Part shown: positions 25,923-33,761 of the stretch, one piece after another | How the letters are laid out: each line of letters opens with the position of its first letter | Numbering within the stretch: position 1 is the first letter of the stretch | Assembly (NCBI RefSeq): GCF_014651595.1 | Contig: NZ_BMXE01000008.1 | Span: 124,001-188,000 of the forward strand | Reading direction: 5' to 3' | From: Pseudovibrio japonicus | GTDB lineage: Bacteria; Pseudomonadota; Alphaproteobacteria; Rhizobiales; Stappiaceae | DNA length: 64,000 nucleotides | Made by a program: the position numbers and the translations under genes | Notes under the pieces: generated by a model | What the model was told of the DNA's origin: nothing | Database searches by the model: none | Seen by the model: only the letters and a program-made list of their open reading frames with translations

Positions 25923-26924
25923 ATGAGACCAACGCAAAATGTGGTGCCACGTGCTGAATTGCACTGCCATATCGAAGGCGCAGCACCTCCAACGCTCGTA
26001 AGAAAGCTGGCTCAACGCTATGATGTAGACCTTGGTGATCTGTTTGACGCCAACGGAGCCTACAGCTGGCATGATTTTACAACCTTCATTAAACAGTACG
26101 ATGAAGCCGCATCCTTGTTCCGTCGCCCAGGCGATTACGCAGAATTGGCGGAAACCTACTATAAGATGCTGGCAGCCGAAGGTGTGATCTACGCGGAAGT
26201 GTTCATCTCCCCTGACCACGCTGTCAAAGCTGGCCTGAGCTACAAATCCTATCTGGAAGGTATTGTAGCTGGTCTGGAACGCGCAAAGGCCGATACCGGC
26301 ATTGAAGGTCGTCTGGTACCGCTCGGCGTGCGTCATGAAGGTGCTGAATCCGTTGAAGCTGCGGTCAAGGCCGTCATCGACAACCCGCACCCACTGGTGA
26401 CCGGTTTCGGTCTGGCAGGTGATGAGCGTATCGGTCCGGCAAAGGACTTCGAAAAAGCGTTCGCAATGGCGGGGGAAGCAGGTCTCGGCCTCACAGCACA
26501 CGCCGGTGAGTTTGGCGGCGCAGAAAGCGTGCGCGACGCGCTCGACTACCTGAAGATCACGCGTATTGGTCACGGTGTCCGCGCGGTTGAAGATGAAGCA
26601 CTGGTCCAGCGTCTGGTGGATGAGGAAATCACCCTTGAAGTGTGCCCACAGTCCAATATCGCGCTTGGCGTATACTCAAACCTGCGCTTCCACCCAGTGA
26701 ACCTACTGCGTCAGGCTGGTGTTCGCCTCACCTTGAACTCCGATGATCCGCCATTCTTCCACACCACACTCGGTCATGAGTACGTTGAGACTTCTCGTAC
26801 ATTTGGATGGACCTACGACATTCAAAAGTCCATCACCAAGAACGCGCTGGAAGCGGCCTTCGTGGATGAGGAAACCCGTACCATTCTTCTCAAGCGTTTG
26901 GAAACTCTCACAGCAGATGCATGA
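25923..26924 (+). CDS. add: Adenosine deaminase
   Basis: This 333-residue zinc hydrolase of the amidohydrolase superfamily converts adenosine and deoxyadenosine to inosine and deoxyinosine. The metal motif H14-x-H16 (ELHCHIEGA), the LTAHAGEFGG segment with catalytic Glu nearby, the RIGHG motif and the C-terminal LNSDDPPFF pair of Asp residues are all present. Its product would feed the 6-oxopurine-specific PNP encoded upstream. A close relative, adenine deaminase, shares this scaffold, so adenine as substrate cannot be fully excluded, although nucleoside context favours adenosine. Confidence 0.9.
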   Translation: MRPTQNVVPRAELHCHIEGAAPPTLVRKLAQRYDVDLGDLFDANGAYSWHDFTTFIKQYDEAASLFRRPGDYAELAETYYKMLAAEGVIYAEVFISPDHAVKAGLSYKSYLEGIVAGLERAKADTGIEGRLVPLGVRHEGAESVEAAVKAVIDNPHPLVTGFGLAGDERIGPAKDFEKAFAMAGEAGLGLTAHAGEFGGAESVRDALDYLKITRIGHGVRAVEDEALVQRLVDEEITLEVCPQSNIALGVYSNLRFHPVNLLRQAGVRLTLNSDDPPFFHTTLGHEYVETSRTFGWTYDIQKSITKNALEAAFVDEETRTILLKRLETLTADA

Positions 26925-27226
26925 GTTTCTTCTTGAGTTGAGTGGGCATAAGCAGCAAAACTGGCCAAGCTGGGTTGCTTGTGCTCCAAAATTGAGAGCG
27001 TAGCTAAAAAAGCCCGTGCCTCCATAAAAAGGTGCGGGCTTTAGTGTGTAGTGATTACAAGCGGAGACTGGCCCTCAGCAGGAAAATACCTGAGGATCAG
27101 AGGATCTGTTTGATCGCTTCAAGCTCTCATGTATAAGCTGGTCAACCAGACTTCACTAAACCCGGTGAAACTAAAATTTGAGTGCTTTCCAAGCCTCATC
27201 AGGCAAAATGACAGGAACCGACGAAG
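26925..27226 (+). other. Intergenic region between add and URC4 gene (302 bp)
   Basis: Apart from the hairpin at 27009-27042 this region shows no RNA gene or ORF that I can support. An AGGAA site at 27213-27217 serves the URC4 start. A separate promoter for URC4-upp probably lies in 27045-27200, but I cannot place it. Confidence 0.4.
27009..27042 (+). terminator. Hairpin terminator-like structure after add
   Basis: AAAGCCCGTGCCT pairs with AGGTGCGGGCTTT (two G-T pairs) over a CCATAAAA loop. It lies 85 nt after the add stop and only a short T stretch follows. It probably ends or attenuates the regulator-to-add transcript before URC4. Confidence 0.65.
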
Positions 27227-28462
27227 ATGGAGATGCAAGCATCGCAAGCTTTGTCCTTGCTCAATGCAAGAGCCGTGCGTGAACGCTCACATATGCTTTT
27301 GGAGCTGGGACTGCAGGGCGAACTTGAGCACTTTGCCGTCGATCTATCGCACCTGGCAGAAGCTGCTCGCAGAACACTCGCAGCGACCGATAACACCTAT
27401 CCCGACAGGCAGATCCCGTTTCACGCCCGCTGGCGTCATTTTGAGACTGGCGGCGTAGACCGTTGGGCCATGCTGGCAGGGGCGCGCCGCTTCTCCGACG
27501 TGCAAGGCATGGGCCGTACTGCGTTCGATCTGGCAATCGTCTCCGCATTGCTCGATGCTGCCGCTGGCGACAAGTGGAAGTACCGTGAGGCGATCACCGG
27601 GGAGACCTTCACACGTTCAGAAGGTCTGGCAGTTGGCTCCCTTGCCATGTTCTCCGCAGGCTTCTTCTCCGATGAACCGTTGGACCCGCTCCGCGCAGAT
27701 GCCATTACCTTGTTCCGGTTGGACAAGGATGAGCTTGCCGAAGGTTTGCAGGTAACCGACGAGAACGAGCTCATAGGTTTGGATGGCCGTCTCTCATTGC
27801 TGAACCGTCTGGGAGAGGCTGTATCCTTGCGTCCAGACCTGTTTGGCAAAGAAGAAGAGCCACGTCCGGGCGGTCTTTTTGATGTTCTTTATGAGGAAGG
27901 CCAGAAAGGACCGCTGGAGGCTGAACGTATTCTGGAAGTGGTGCTTGATGGTCTGGGGCCGGTCTGGCCCAACCGTGAGCAGATTGATGGAGTGATCCTT
28001 GGCGACACATGGCGTCATTCCAAAGTCACAGCTCAGGATAAAACCGACAAATTGGTGCCTCTGCACAAACTTTCTCAATGGATTGCTTATTCTTTAGTTG
28101 AACCTCTCTCGTGGGCTGGTATTGAGATGGCAAACATTGATGGTCTGACTGGCCTTGCGGAATATCGCAATGGTGGATTGTTCATGGACACAGGCGTGCT
28201 ACGCCTGAAAGATCCGGTACAATCCTTGAAGAGACATGAAGTAAGTAGCGAGTTGATTGTTGAATGGAGAGCGCTCACGATTGCTCTCCTCGATAAGCTC
28301 GCGGACTGGATTCGGGCGGATTTGTCTGTATCGCGGGATCAGCTGCCATTGGCATGTGTGCTGGAAGGCGGATCCTGGGCTGCGGGACGACAGATTGCCC
28401 TTGAAAAACGCGGTGACGGATCTCCACCCCTGATGGTTATCAGCGATGGAACGGTTTTCTGA
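27227..28462 (+). CDS. URC4/Urg3-type uracil catabolism protein (DUF1688)
   Basis: This 411-residue protein belongs to the DUF1688 / URC4 family, known from the reductive-independent uracil catabolism (URC) pathway of yeasts such as Lachancea kluyveri and from some bacteria. The chemistry of URC4 is not settled. Recognisable family stretches are FHARWRHFETGG (about 65-76), WKYREAITGETFTRSEGL (about 116-133), the GVILGDTWRHSK segment and the C-terminal LEGGSWAAGRQIA. No signal peptide or membrane segment. It is followed by upp, whose product makes UMP, the URC pathway entry compound. The usual partner URC1 (a RibA-like GTP cyclohydrolase relative) is not in the window. Confidence 0.85.
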   Translation: MEMQASQALSLLNARAVRERSHMLLELGLQGELEHFAVDLSHLAEAARRTLAATDNTYPDRQIPFHARWRHFETGGVDRWAMLAGARRFSDVQGMGRTAFDLAIVSALLDAAAGDKWKYREAITGETFTRSEGLAVGSLAMFSAGFFSDEPLDPLRADAITLFRLDKDELAEGLQVTDENELIGLDGRLSLLNRLGEAVSLRPDLFGKEEEPRPGGLFDVLYEEGQKGPLEAERILEVVLDGLGPVWPNREQIDGVILGDTWRHSKVTAQDKTDKLVPLHKLSQWIAYSLVEPLSWAGIEMANIDGLTGLAEYRNGGLFMDTGVLRLKDPVQSLKRHEVSSELIVEWRALTIALLDKLADWIRADLSVSRDQLPLACVLEGGSWAAGRQIALEKRGDGSPPLMVISDGTVF

Positions 28463-28590
28463 TCCGGAACCTGCAACCAATTGCACCCGAGAAGATCAGG
28501 TGCCTAATTTAATAGAAGCACTGCCATGTACATGCTGACAAAAGGCAGCTGCACATACAAGACCCGATTGGGTTGAAAAAGAGGAACACG

Positions 28591-29220
28591 ATGTCCGGCG
28601 CAACAGTAATCGCTCACCCGCTTGTCCAGCATAAGCTGACCCACATGCGGAGAAAAACAACTCCGACGCAGGACTTCCGCCGCTTGCTGCGCGAAATCTC
28701 CTTGTTGCTGTGCTACGAAGTAACACGCGACTTGAAGATGACTACCCAGACCATCGACACTCCGGTTGCTGAAATGGAAGCACCTGTTCTGGCTGGTAAA
28801 AAGCTCTGCTTTGCTTCCATCCTGCGCGCTGGTAATGGCCTGCTGGAAGGCATGCTGGAACTGATCCCGTCCGCTCGTGTTGCGCACATCGGTCTATACC
28901 GCGATCCTAAGACTCTGGAAGCAGTGGAATACTACTTCAAGGCTCCTCAGGAGCTGGATGAGCGTCTGGTAATCGTTGTTGACCCAATGCTGGCAACTGC
29001 AAACTCCGCAATCTCCGCAGTTGAGCGCCTGAAAAAGCGCGGTGCAAAGAACATGGTGTTCGTATGCCTGCTGGCAGCTCCTGAAGGTGTTGCGCGCTTC
29101 AACGAAGCGCATCCGGATGTGCCGATCTACACCGCGGCCATCGATGAAAAGCTCAACGAAAAGGGCTACATCATCCCGGGTCTGGGTGATGCCGGTGACC
29201 GGATGTACGGTACAAAATAA
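28591..29220 (+). CDS. upp: Uracil phosphoribosyltransferase
   Basis: This 209-residue enzyme makes UMP from uracil and PRPP. The PRPP loop is [12 protein letters not shown] (usually ATGGS) and the C-terminal uracil site is [13 protein letters not shown]. Length is typical. The ATG at 28591 with GAGGAA 6 nt ahead was chosen over an in-frame upstream ATG at 28573. It sits 128 bp after the URC4 gene and before a T-rich terminator, so it closes the nucleobase block, recycling uracil released by DeoA-type phosphorolysis or priming the URC route. Confidence 0.95.
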   Translation: MSGATVIAHPLVQHKLTHMRRKTTPTQDFRRLLREISLLLCYEVTRDLKMTTQTIDTPVAEMEAPVLAGKKLCFASILRAGNGLLEGMLELIPSARVAHIGLYRDPKTLEAVEYYFKAPQELDERLVIVVDPMLATANSAISAVERLKKRGAKNMVFVCLLAAPEGVARFNEAHPDVPIYTAAIDEKLNEKGYIIPGLGDAGDRMYGTK

Positions 29221-29237
29221 ACCGACTTGGTTTAATC

Positions 29238-29273
29238 AAAGGCGTCAGGCATCAAGTCTGGCGCCTTTTTCTT
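29238..29273 (+). terminator. Rho-independent terminator after upp
   Basis: AAAGGCGTCAG pairs with CTGGCGCCTTT (one wobble) around a GCATCAAGT loop and runs into TTTTTCTT. This marks the end of the nucleoside/nucleobase block. Confidence 0.88.
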
Positions 29274-29397
29274 GCAGAGCACCCTCAAGAAAGATAGACA
29301 GAAATATCAGAGGCGAAGCGCATCTCAAAACTGTGTATTCGTCCATTATGAGGTTCAGAGCGCTTTTGTAAGCTCAGACGCATAAGGGGATGGTGGA

Positions 29398-30060
29398 ATG
29401 TCGATCAAAGCTCGTACCCGTATGAAGGTGTGTTGTATTTCAACAGCGGACGAAGCAGCCACCGCCGTTGCTTGCGGTGCCGATGCTCTCGGCCTTGTTG
29501 CCCACATGCCCTCCGGTCCCGGTGTGATTGAAGATGATCTTATTCATAACATTGCCCGACAGGTGCCACCGCCTGTTGCAACCTGGCTCTTGACCTCACG
29601 CAAATCTGCAAAAGATATCGTCGAACATGCACTGACCTGCGGCACCAACACAGTGCAGATTGTCAGTCCGATTGATCCTTCAGAGTATCACGAACTGCGT
29701 CTGGACCTGCCAGCCTGCACCCGTGTTGTCCAGGTGGTTCACGTGGAAGATGAATACTCCTTTGAAATCGCTCAGGAATACAGCCGAGTCGCAGATGCGA
29801 TCCTGCTCGACTCCGGTTCCCCTGACAACGACGTCCTTGGCGGAGCCGGCCGAACCCACGACTGGGATTTAAGCCGTCATTTCGTTGAAAAACTTGATGT
29901 TCCGGTGTTTTTGGCTGGTGGTCTGACGCCGCAAAATATCATCGAAGCTATTGAGACCGTAAAGCCTTACGGTGTCGATGTTTGCAGTGGTGTTCGGGTC
30001 GACGGTCGCCTTGATGCAGGACGCATGGCAGAATTTGCTGCTGCACTTGCCTGTACCTGA
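29398..30060 (+). CDS. TrpF-like (phosphoribosylanthranilate isomerase family) protein, divergent
   Basis: This 220-residue TIM-barrel protein is clearly of the TrpF family: the end phosphate loop GGLTPQNI and the GVDVCSGVRVDGRLDAGRM tail match it, and the catalytic Asp is in DAILLDSG. The first loop is altered: TrpF has K-I-C-G-I/L, here MKVCCIS, with the catalytic Cys kept (C11 or C12) but Gly replaced by Cys, and the FYPKSxRYI phosphate-side loop is replaced by AHMPSGPGVI. No trp genes are nearby. It could be a paralogue acting on another phosphoribosyl or ketosugar compound. GGGG-rich ribosome site precedes the ATG. Confidence 0.75.
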   Translation: MSIKARTRMKVCCISTADEAATAVACGADALGLVAHMPSGPGVIEDDLIHNIARQVPPPVATWLLTSRKSAKDIVEHALTCGTNTVQIVSPIDPSEYHELRLDLPACTRVVQVVHVEDEYSFEIAQEYSRVADAILLDSGSPDNDVLGGAGRTHDWDLSRHFVEKLDVPVFLAGGLTPQNIIEAIETVKPYGVDVCSGVRVDGRLDAGRMAEFAAALACT

Positions 30061-30224
30061 TGCTTAAAGTGATCTCCGAAAAACTTGTGCTTTGATTAGA
30101 CGACTTGCCTTTTTCTTCCGCCCGACGGTATACCTGTAAAAGGTAATGGGCAAAATTCTGGGCGATATCTTGATGCACTTGTAAATCTGAGGTGTTGCAC
30201 TGCCTGCAAGGAACGGGGGCGTAC

Positions 30225-30734
30225 GTGCAGCGTTATATCTGGTTGGCGGCTATTGTTATGTGCGCCGCTCTCATTATCCCTCAGTTACTTGAAGATCGCT
30301 TGCTGGGCGTTGTGGAAGTGTATGATACACAATCAGAAAACGCCGCTGATTCCCCGTCAAAACGCATCACGCGAATTCGCAAATCCCCCAATGGTCACTT
30401 CATGGCCACAATAAAGATCAATGGTCATAAGACCCAAGCGTTGATTGACACGGGCGCAAGTCACCTTGCAATTCCGCAGAGTGTTGCCCGAAAAGCAGGC
30501 ATAAGAGTGCGAAATGAGGACTTCACAGTCGAGGTGCGCACCGCAAATGGTATCACGTCAGGTGCAACAGCCTTTATTTCAAACCTCTATTTGGGCTCAA
30601 TTCATATACGCAACGTTAAAAGTCTTATCCTTAAAGATGAAGCACTCTCGCAGGTTCTTCTGGGAATGTCTGCGTTGAACAGACTTGGCAAGATCACACT
30701 TGGAAACAAAGAACTCGTGATCACACCGAGATAA
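30225..30734 (+). CDS. Membrane-anchored retropepsin-like aspartic protease (TIGR02281 type)
   Basis: About 169 residues with a single N-terminal membrane helix (about 4-22) and a clan AA aspartic protease domain. The active-site motif is ALIDTGASHLAIP (Asp-Thr-Gly), and the second half ends with LLGMSALNRLGKI, typical of the TIGR02281/retropepsin-like bacterial family. These proteins act as homodimers, so one DTG is enough. The domain should face the periplasm. The frame opens at a TTG at 30192, but GGAACGGGGG lies just ahead of the GTG at 30225. Substrates are unknown. Confidence 0.82.
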   Translation: MQRYIWLAAIVMCAALIIPQLLEDRLLGVVEVYDTQSENAADSPSKRITRIRKSPNGHFMATIKINGHKTQALIDTGASHLAIPQSVARKAGIRVRNEDFTVEVRTANGITSGATAFISNLYLGSIHIRNVKSLILKDEALSQVLLGMSALNRLGKITLGNKELVITPR

Positions 30735-30831
30735 GCAATAAAAATGAAATCTGTTTCCTGCGGCCTTTGAATGGGCGGTATCCTTTTGTCTTGCTTGTAC
30801 TAATTCTCGTTTCGTAGGAGGTTGGTAAGCA

Positions 30832-30891
30832 ATGAATGACCTGAAGGGAGGCAGGTCAGTAGTAGAAAGGAAATGCGGTGACCATTCGTGA
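30832..30891 (+). CDS. Candidate 19-residue leader ORF overlapping galM start
   Basis: An ATG with a near-ideal AGGAGG site (30816-30821, 10 nt spacing) opens a 19-codon ORF, MNDLKGGRSVVERKCGDHS, that ends 14 nt inside galM in another frame. galM itself starts at a GTG. The arrangement would couple translation of galM to the short ORF. No family is recognisable, and the ORF could be chance; only the strength of its ribosome binding site supports it. Confidence 0.35.
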   Translation: MNDLKGGRSVVERKCGDHS

Positions 30892-31870
30892 TTTTGGTGA
30901 ATTGGAGAACCGGCAAACTGTCAAAGAAGTGACACTGCGTGGTGGAAACCTCAGCGCAAGCATCCTCACTTACGGCGCAACAGTTCAAAAACTGTGCCTT
31001 GGCGATCGCATCCTCACACTCGGCTTTGACAATCTGCGCGACTATGAGCTGCACTCACCACATTTCGGCGCCACTGCTGGACGCTGTGCCAACCGCATCG
31101 CAAATGGTTGCTTTACAATCGGCTCAGATGAGGTCCAGCTCACGGTCAACGAAGATGGGCGGCACCACCTGCACGGTGGCCAGAAAGGCTTTGCGCACCG
31201 CGTCTGGACCATTGAGGAAGCCAGCAATGACAGCGTCCTGCTGTCGCTTGTCTCTCCTGATGGGGAAGAAGGCTATCCTGGTACGGTAAATGTCACCTGC
31301 CGCTACACCCTGACCAAAGATGACACGCTACGCATCGAGTTTTCCGGAACAACTGACAAGCCGACACTGCTAAATCTGGCCCATCACAGCTATTTCAATC
31401 TGGGCGATCATGCAGACATCACAATGCACCAGGTCATGATCCCGGCGCGCTCCTACCTTCCTGTGTCCGAAGACCTGATCCCCACGGGTGAAATCCTCGA
31501 CGTGGCTGGCACCGCCTATGATTTCCGTGAGTTGCGCCAGATACAGGATGAACAGGATACCCGTTTCGACACCAACTTCTGCCTCAGACAGTTCCGTCTG
31601 GAAAAGCCGGAGTTGTCTGCTGTCGTGTTTGAGCCGGACACCGAACTCAAGATGGAAGTCTGGTCAACCGAGCCGGGCATACAGTTTTACGATGGTAGTT
31701 CGCTCAATACACCCGTTCCCGGGTTCAACGACAAAATGTACGGCCCCCGGGCAGGCCTTTGTCTGGAGCCACAATGCTGGCCCGATAGCCCAAACCACGA
31801 AGAATTTGCATGTTCCACGCTTCAGCCAACTGAGCGTTACCAACAAATAACAGAGTACCGTTTCATCTGA
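30878..31870 (+). CDS. galM: Aldose 1-epimerase (galactose mutarotase)
   Basis: This 330-residue enzyme interconverts alpha and beta anomers of aldoses such as galactose and glucose. Family motifs: NEDGRHHLHGGQKGF with the substrate His, the catalytic region LAHHSYFNLG, and the acid-base Glu in LCLEPQCWPDSPNH near the C-terminus. The start is a GTG with GAAAGGAAA just upstream. It has no clear sugar-catabolic neighbours; the following gene encodes a deacetylase-family protein. Confidence 0.93.
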   Translation: MTIRDFGELENRQTVKEVTLRGGNLSASILTYGATVQKLCLGDRILTLGFDNLRDYELHSPHFGATAGRCANRIANGCFTIGSDEVQLTVNEDGRHHLHGGQKGFAHRVWTIEEASNDSVLLSLVSPDGEEGYPGTVNVTCRYTLTKDDTLRIEFSGTTDKPTLLNLAHHSYFNLGDHADITMHQVMIPARSYLPVSEDLIPTGEILDVAGTAYDFRELRQIQDEQDTRFDTNFCLRQFRLEKPELSAVVFEPDTELKMEVWSTEPGIQFYDGSSLNTPVPGFNDKMYGPRAGLCLEPQCWPDSPNHEEFACSTLQPTERYQQITEYRFI

Positions 31871-31916
31871 TGCACCAGGGAAAGAAGTGCATCAGGCCCT
31901 GTAAAGGACGATAATA

Positions 31917-32966
31917 GTGAAGACCATCTTTTCGCCTGATCAGCTGCTGCACGACCCAGCCAACGAAATCTCCGACGGGAAACTGGTCCCCGCCAATGAG
32001 ACACCCTCCCGTGCCGAAATCGTTCTTGAACACCTCAAGAAAGCCCGGTTTGGTGAAGTGCTCACGCCAAAAGAGTTTTCTCTGACTCCAATCCTGAAGG
32101 TACATGACGCCGATTATATCAGCTTCCTGCAGGATTTCTGGGCGCTGTGGCAGGCGGAAGGGCGCACAGAAAAAGAGGCCTTCCCATTCGTCTGGCCGGT
32201 CCACGGCCTCAGACATGATATCGTTCCTGATCAAATTGACGGAAAACTCGGGTTCTACTCTTTCGATGCTGGCTCACCTATGGGAGAGCACACATGGATG
32301 GCGGCGCGTAAGAGTGCTGAAACTGCACTGACGGGCGCTGATTTGATCCTCTCCGGCGACAACTCCGCCTTCGCGCTCTGCCGGCCTCCAGGACACCACG
32401 CCCACCGCCGCTTGTATGGCGGCTACTGCTTCCTCAACAATGCGGCTATCGCAGCCCAACACCTACGTGACCAAGGGGTGGGCAAGGTCACAGTCTTCGA
32501 CGTGGACTATCATCACGGAAACGGCACGCAGGCCATCTTCTATGACCGTGCGGACGTGCAGTTCCTCTCCATCCATGCGGACCCGAAAGTTGAGTTCCCG
32601 TATTATCTTGGCCATGCAAACGAACGCGGCCTGAAAGAAGGGGCGGGGTACAATCACAACTATCCTCTTCCGCATGGCACCACATGGGACATGTGGGAAG
32701 AGGCCTTGGAAGAAGCCTGTCACAATATCGAGAAGTTCGCTCCTGACGTCATCGTGATCTCATTGGGGTTGGACCCTTTTGAGAACGATCCGATCTCCCA
32801 GTTCAAACTGAAGACTGATGACTTCACCAAAATTGGCAGCCGCATTGCCCGACTGGGTAAACCCACACTGTTTGTGATGGAAGGCGGCTATGCGGTCGGT
32901 GACCTCGGCATCAACTGCACCAAAGCACTGAGCGGATATCTGGATACTGTGAAGGTGGCATCCTGA
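31917..32966 (+). CDS. Histone deacetylase family protein (acetylpolyamine amidohydrolase-like)
   Basis: This 349-residue zinc amidohydrolase belongs to the bacterial class II HDAC/acetylpolyamine amidohydrolase group. The tandem His motif RPPGHHAHR, zinc ligands in VFDVDYHHGNGTQ and the later Asp (SLGLDPFENDP), and the catalytic-type Tyr in EGGYAVGDLG are present. The loop after GHH and the N-terminal SDGKLVPANETPSRAE resemble AphA/AphB-type enzymes that deacetylate acetylpolyamines, though small acetyl-lysine substrates are possible. Starts at GTG; 46 bp follow galM. Confidence 0.88.
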   Translation: MKTIFSPDQLLHDPANEISDGKLVPANETPSRAEIVLEHLKKARFGEVLTPKEFSLTPILKVHDADYISFLQDFWALWQAEGRTEKEAFPFVWPVHGLRHDIVPDQIDGKLGFYSFDAGSPMGEHTWMAARKSAETALTGADLILSGDNSAFALCRPPGHHAHRRLYGGYCFLNNAAIAAQHLRDQGVGKVTVFDVDYHHGNGTQAIFYDRADVQFLSIHADPKVEFPYYLGHANERGLKEGAGYNHNYPLPHGTTWDMWEEALEEACHNIEKFAPDVIVISLGLDPFENDPISQFKLKTDDFTKIGSRIARLGKPTLFVMEGGYAVGDLGINCTKALSGYLDTVKVAS

Positions 32967-33097
32967 TCTCCAACCATGCCTGAAATCCATTTTTTGCGCA
33001 GCGGCGGGAGGATATCTTTCCCGCCAAGTGTGTCTTGCTGTATCACCCCTCTTGAAAGCGGCTTGCAATATGCGTACATCCTTGCGGACTGAGATTT

Positions 33098-33150
33098 CTT
33101 AAAGCGTATTCCCTAAGGTGGGGGACGGTTTTCGGATAACGACACAAGAG
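33098..33150 (+). repeat. Degenerate dispersed intergenic repeat fragment
   Basis: The stretch AAAGCGTATTCCC followed by GGTGGGGGACGGTTTTCGG and ATAACGAC resembles the core of short palindromic repeats scattered between genes of Hyphomicrobiales (pattern GCG-TTTTCCG-GTGGG-CGGTTTTCGGA). A shorter piece, AAGCGTATTCCC, recurs after tadC at about 54750. The identification rests on remembered consensus and needs a genome-wide search. Confidence 0.45.
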
Positions 33151-33215
33151 AATATGAGGGATTGAAGTGGTCTGGCCTGTTCCATAACAGGGCTGCTGCT
33201 TTAAGCGATCAAATA

Positions 33216-33659
33216 ATGCCAGAACAAAAAAGTCCGCCAACAAGCCTGTTTTGGTTGTTTTTCAGCCCGTTTGGCCGCATTTCCCGCGAGCCATATTGGC
33301 TGGCGTTTGGCCTGATCTGGTGTATTTTGTTCATCGCGCTGAATATCACCGTCGGTTCTATGCAGGATACCTATATCACGTCCGGCACCACGGAACTGCC
33401 ACTGGCAGAGATCTACAGCGACATGCTGTCCACCAATCCGTTGCTGTACCCACTCCTGCTCTTCACAAACTTCATTGTATTCATGCTGGTGATGAAGCGC
33501 CTGCAGGATCGCGGCATCACGGGCTTTGTTGCGCTGACACTCTTCTTGCCTTTCCTCAATCTGATTGTGCCAATTGTGGTTGGTTTCCTGAAGACCCAGG
33601 ACGGTCCGAACAAGTACGGCCCTACGGCAAACAGCCGCCCGATCCGACCCAAAAGATAA
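33216..33659 (+). CDS. DUF805 family membrane protein
   Basis: About 147 residues beginning a DUF805 domain: LFWLFFSPFGRISREPYW is the usual opening (aromatic-rich, FxGRxxRxxYW-like). Three to four hydrophobic helices follow, with KRLQDRGITG in a cytoplasmic loop, another family mark, and a polar tail NKYGPTAN. Function of the family is unknown. The ATG at 33216 starts just ahead of the domain; an in-frame TTG at 33162 would add 18 residues. No strong ribosome site is seen for either. It is 102 bp upstream of dapE. Confidence 0.8.
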   Translation: MPEQKSPPTSLFWLFFSPFGRISREPYWLAFGLIWCILFIALNITVGSMQDTYITSGTTELPLAEIYSDMLSTNPLLYPLLLFTNFIVFMLVMKRLQDRGITGFVALTLFLPFLNLIVPIVVGFLKTQDGPNKYGPTANSRPIRPKR

Positions 33660-33761
33660 GTTGCTCAATTGAGAATTTGCAGCGCTATGGGCCAATGAAA
33701 ATCACGAAGTTCTGGCAACTCGTGATTGACCATCAGCCGCAGCGCAGCTACATCTCGGAGC

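Noticed and set aside
25452-26573. 373-codon minus-strand ORF over the dioxygenase and add genes
   Set aside because: It spans two confirmed plus-strand genes and is Cys/Phe-rich, typical of an antisense shadow.
27109-27123. FNR-like TTGAT...TCAA sequence upstream of the URC4 gene
   Set aside because: The half-sites are out of register with the TTGAT-N4-ATCAA consensus.
28481-28503. Possible terminator between the URC4 gene and upp
   Set aside because: GCACC/GGTGC arms are only 5 bp with a wide loop and no T-run, too weak to call.
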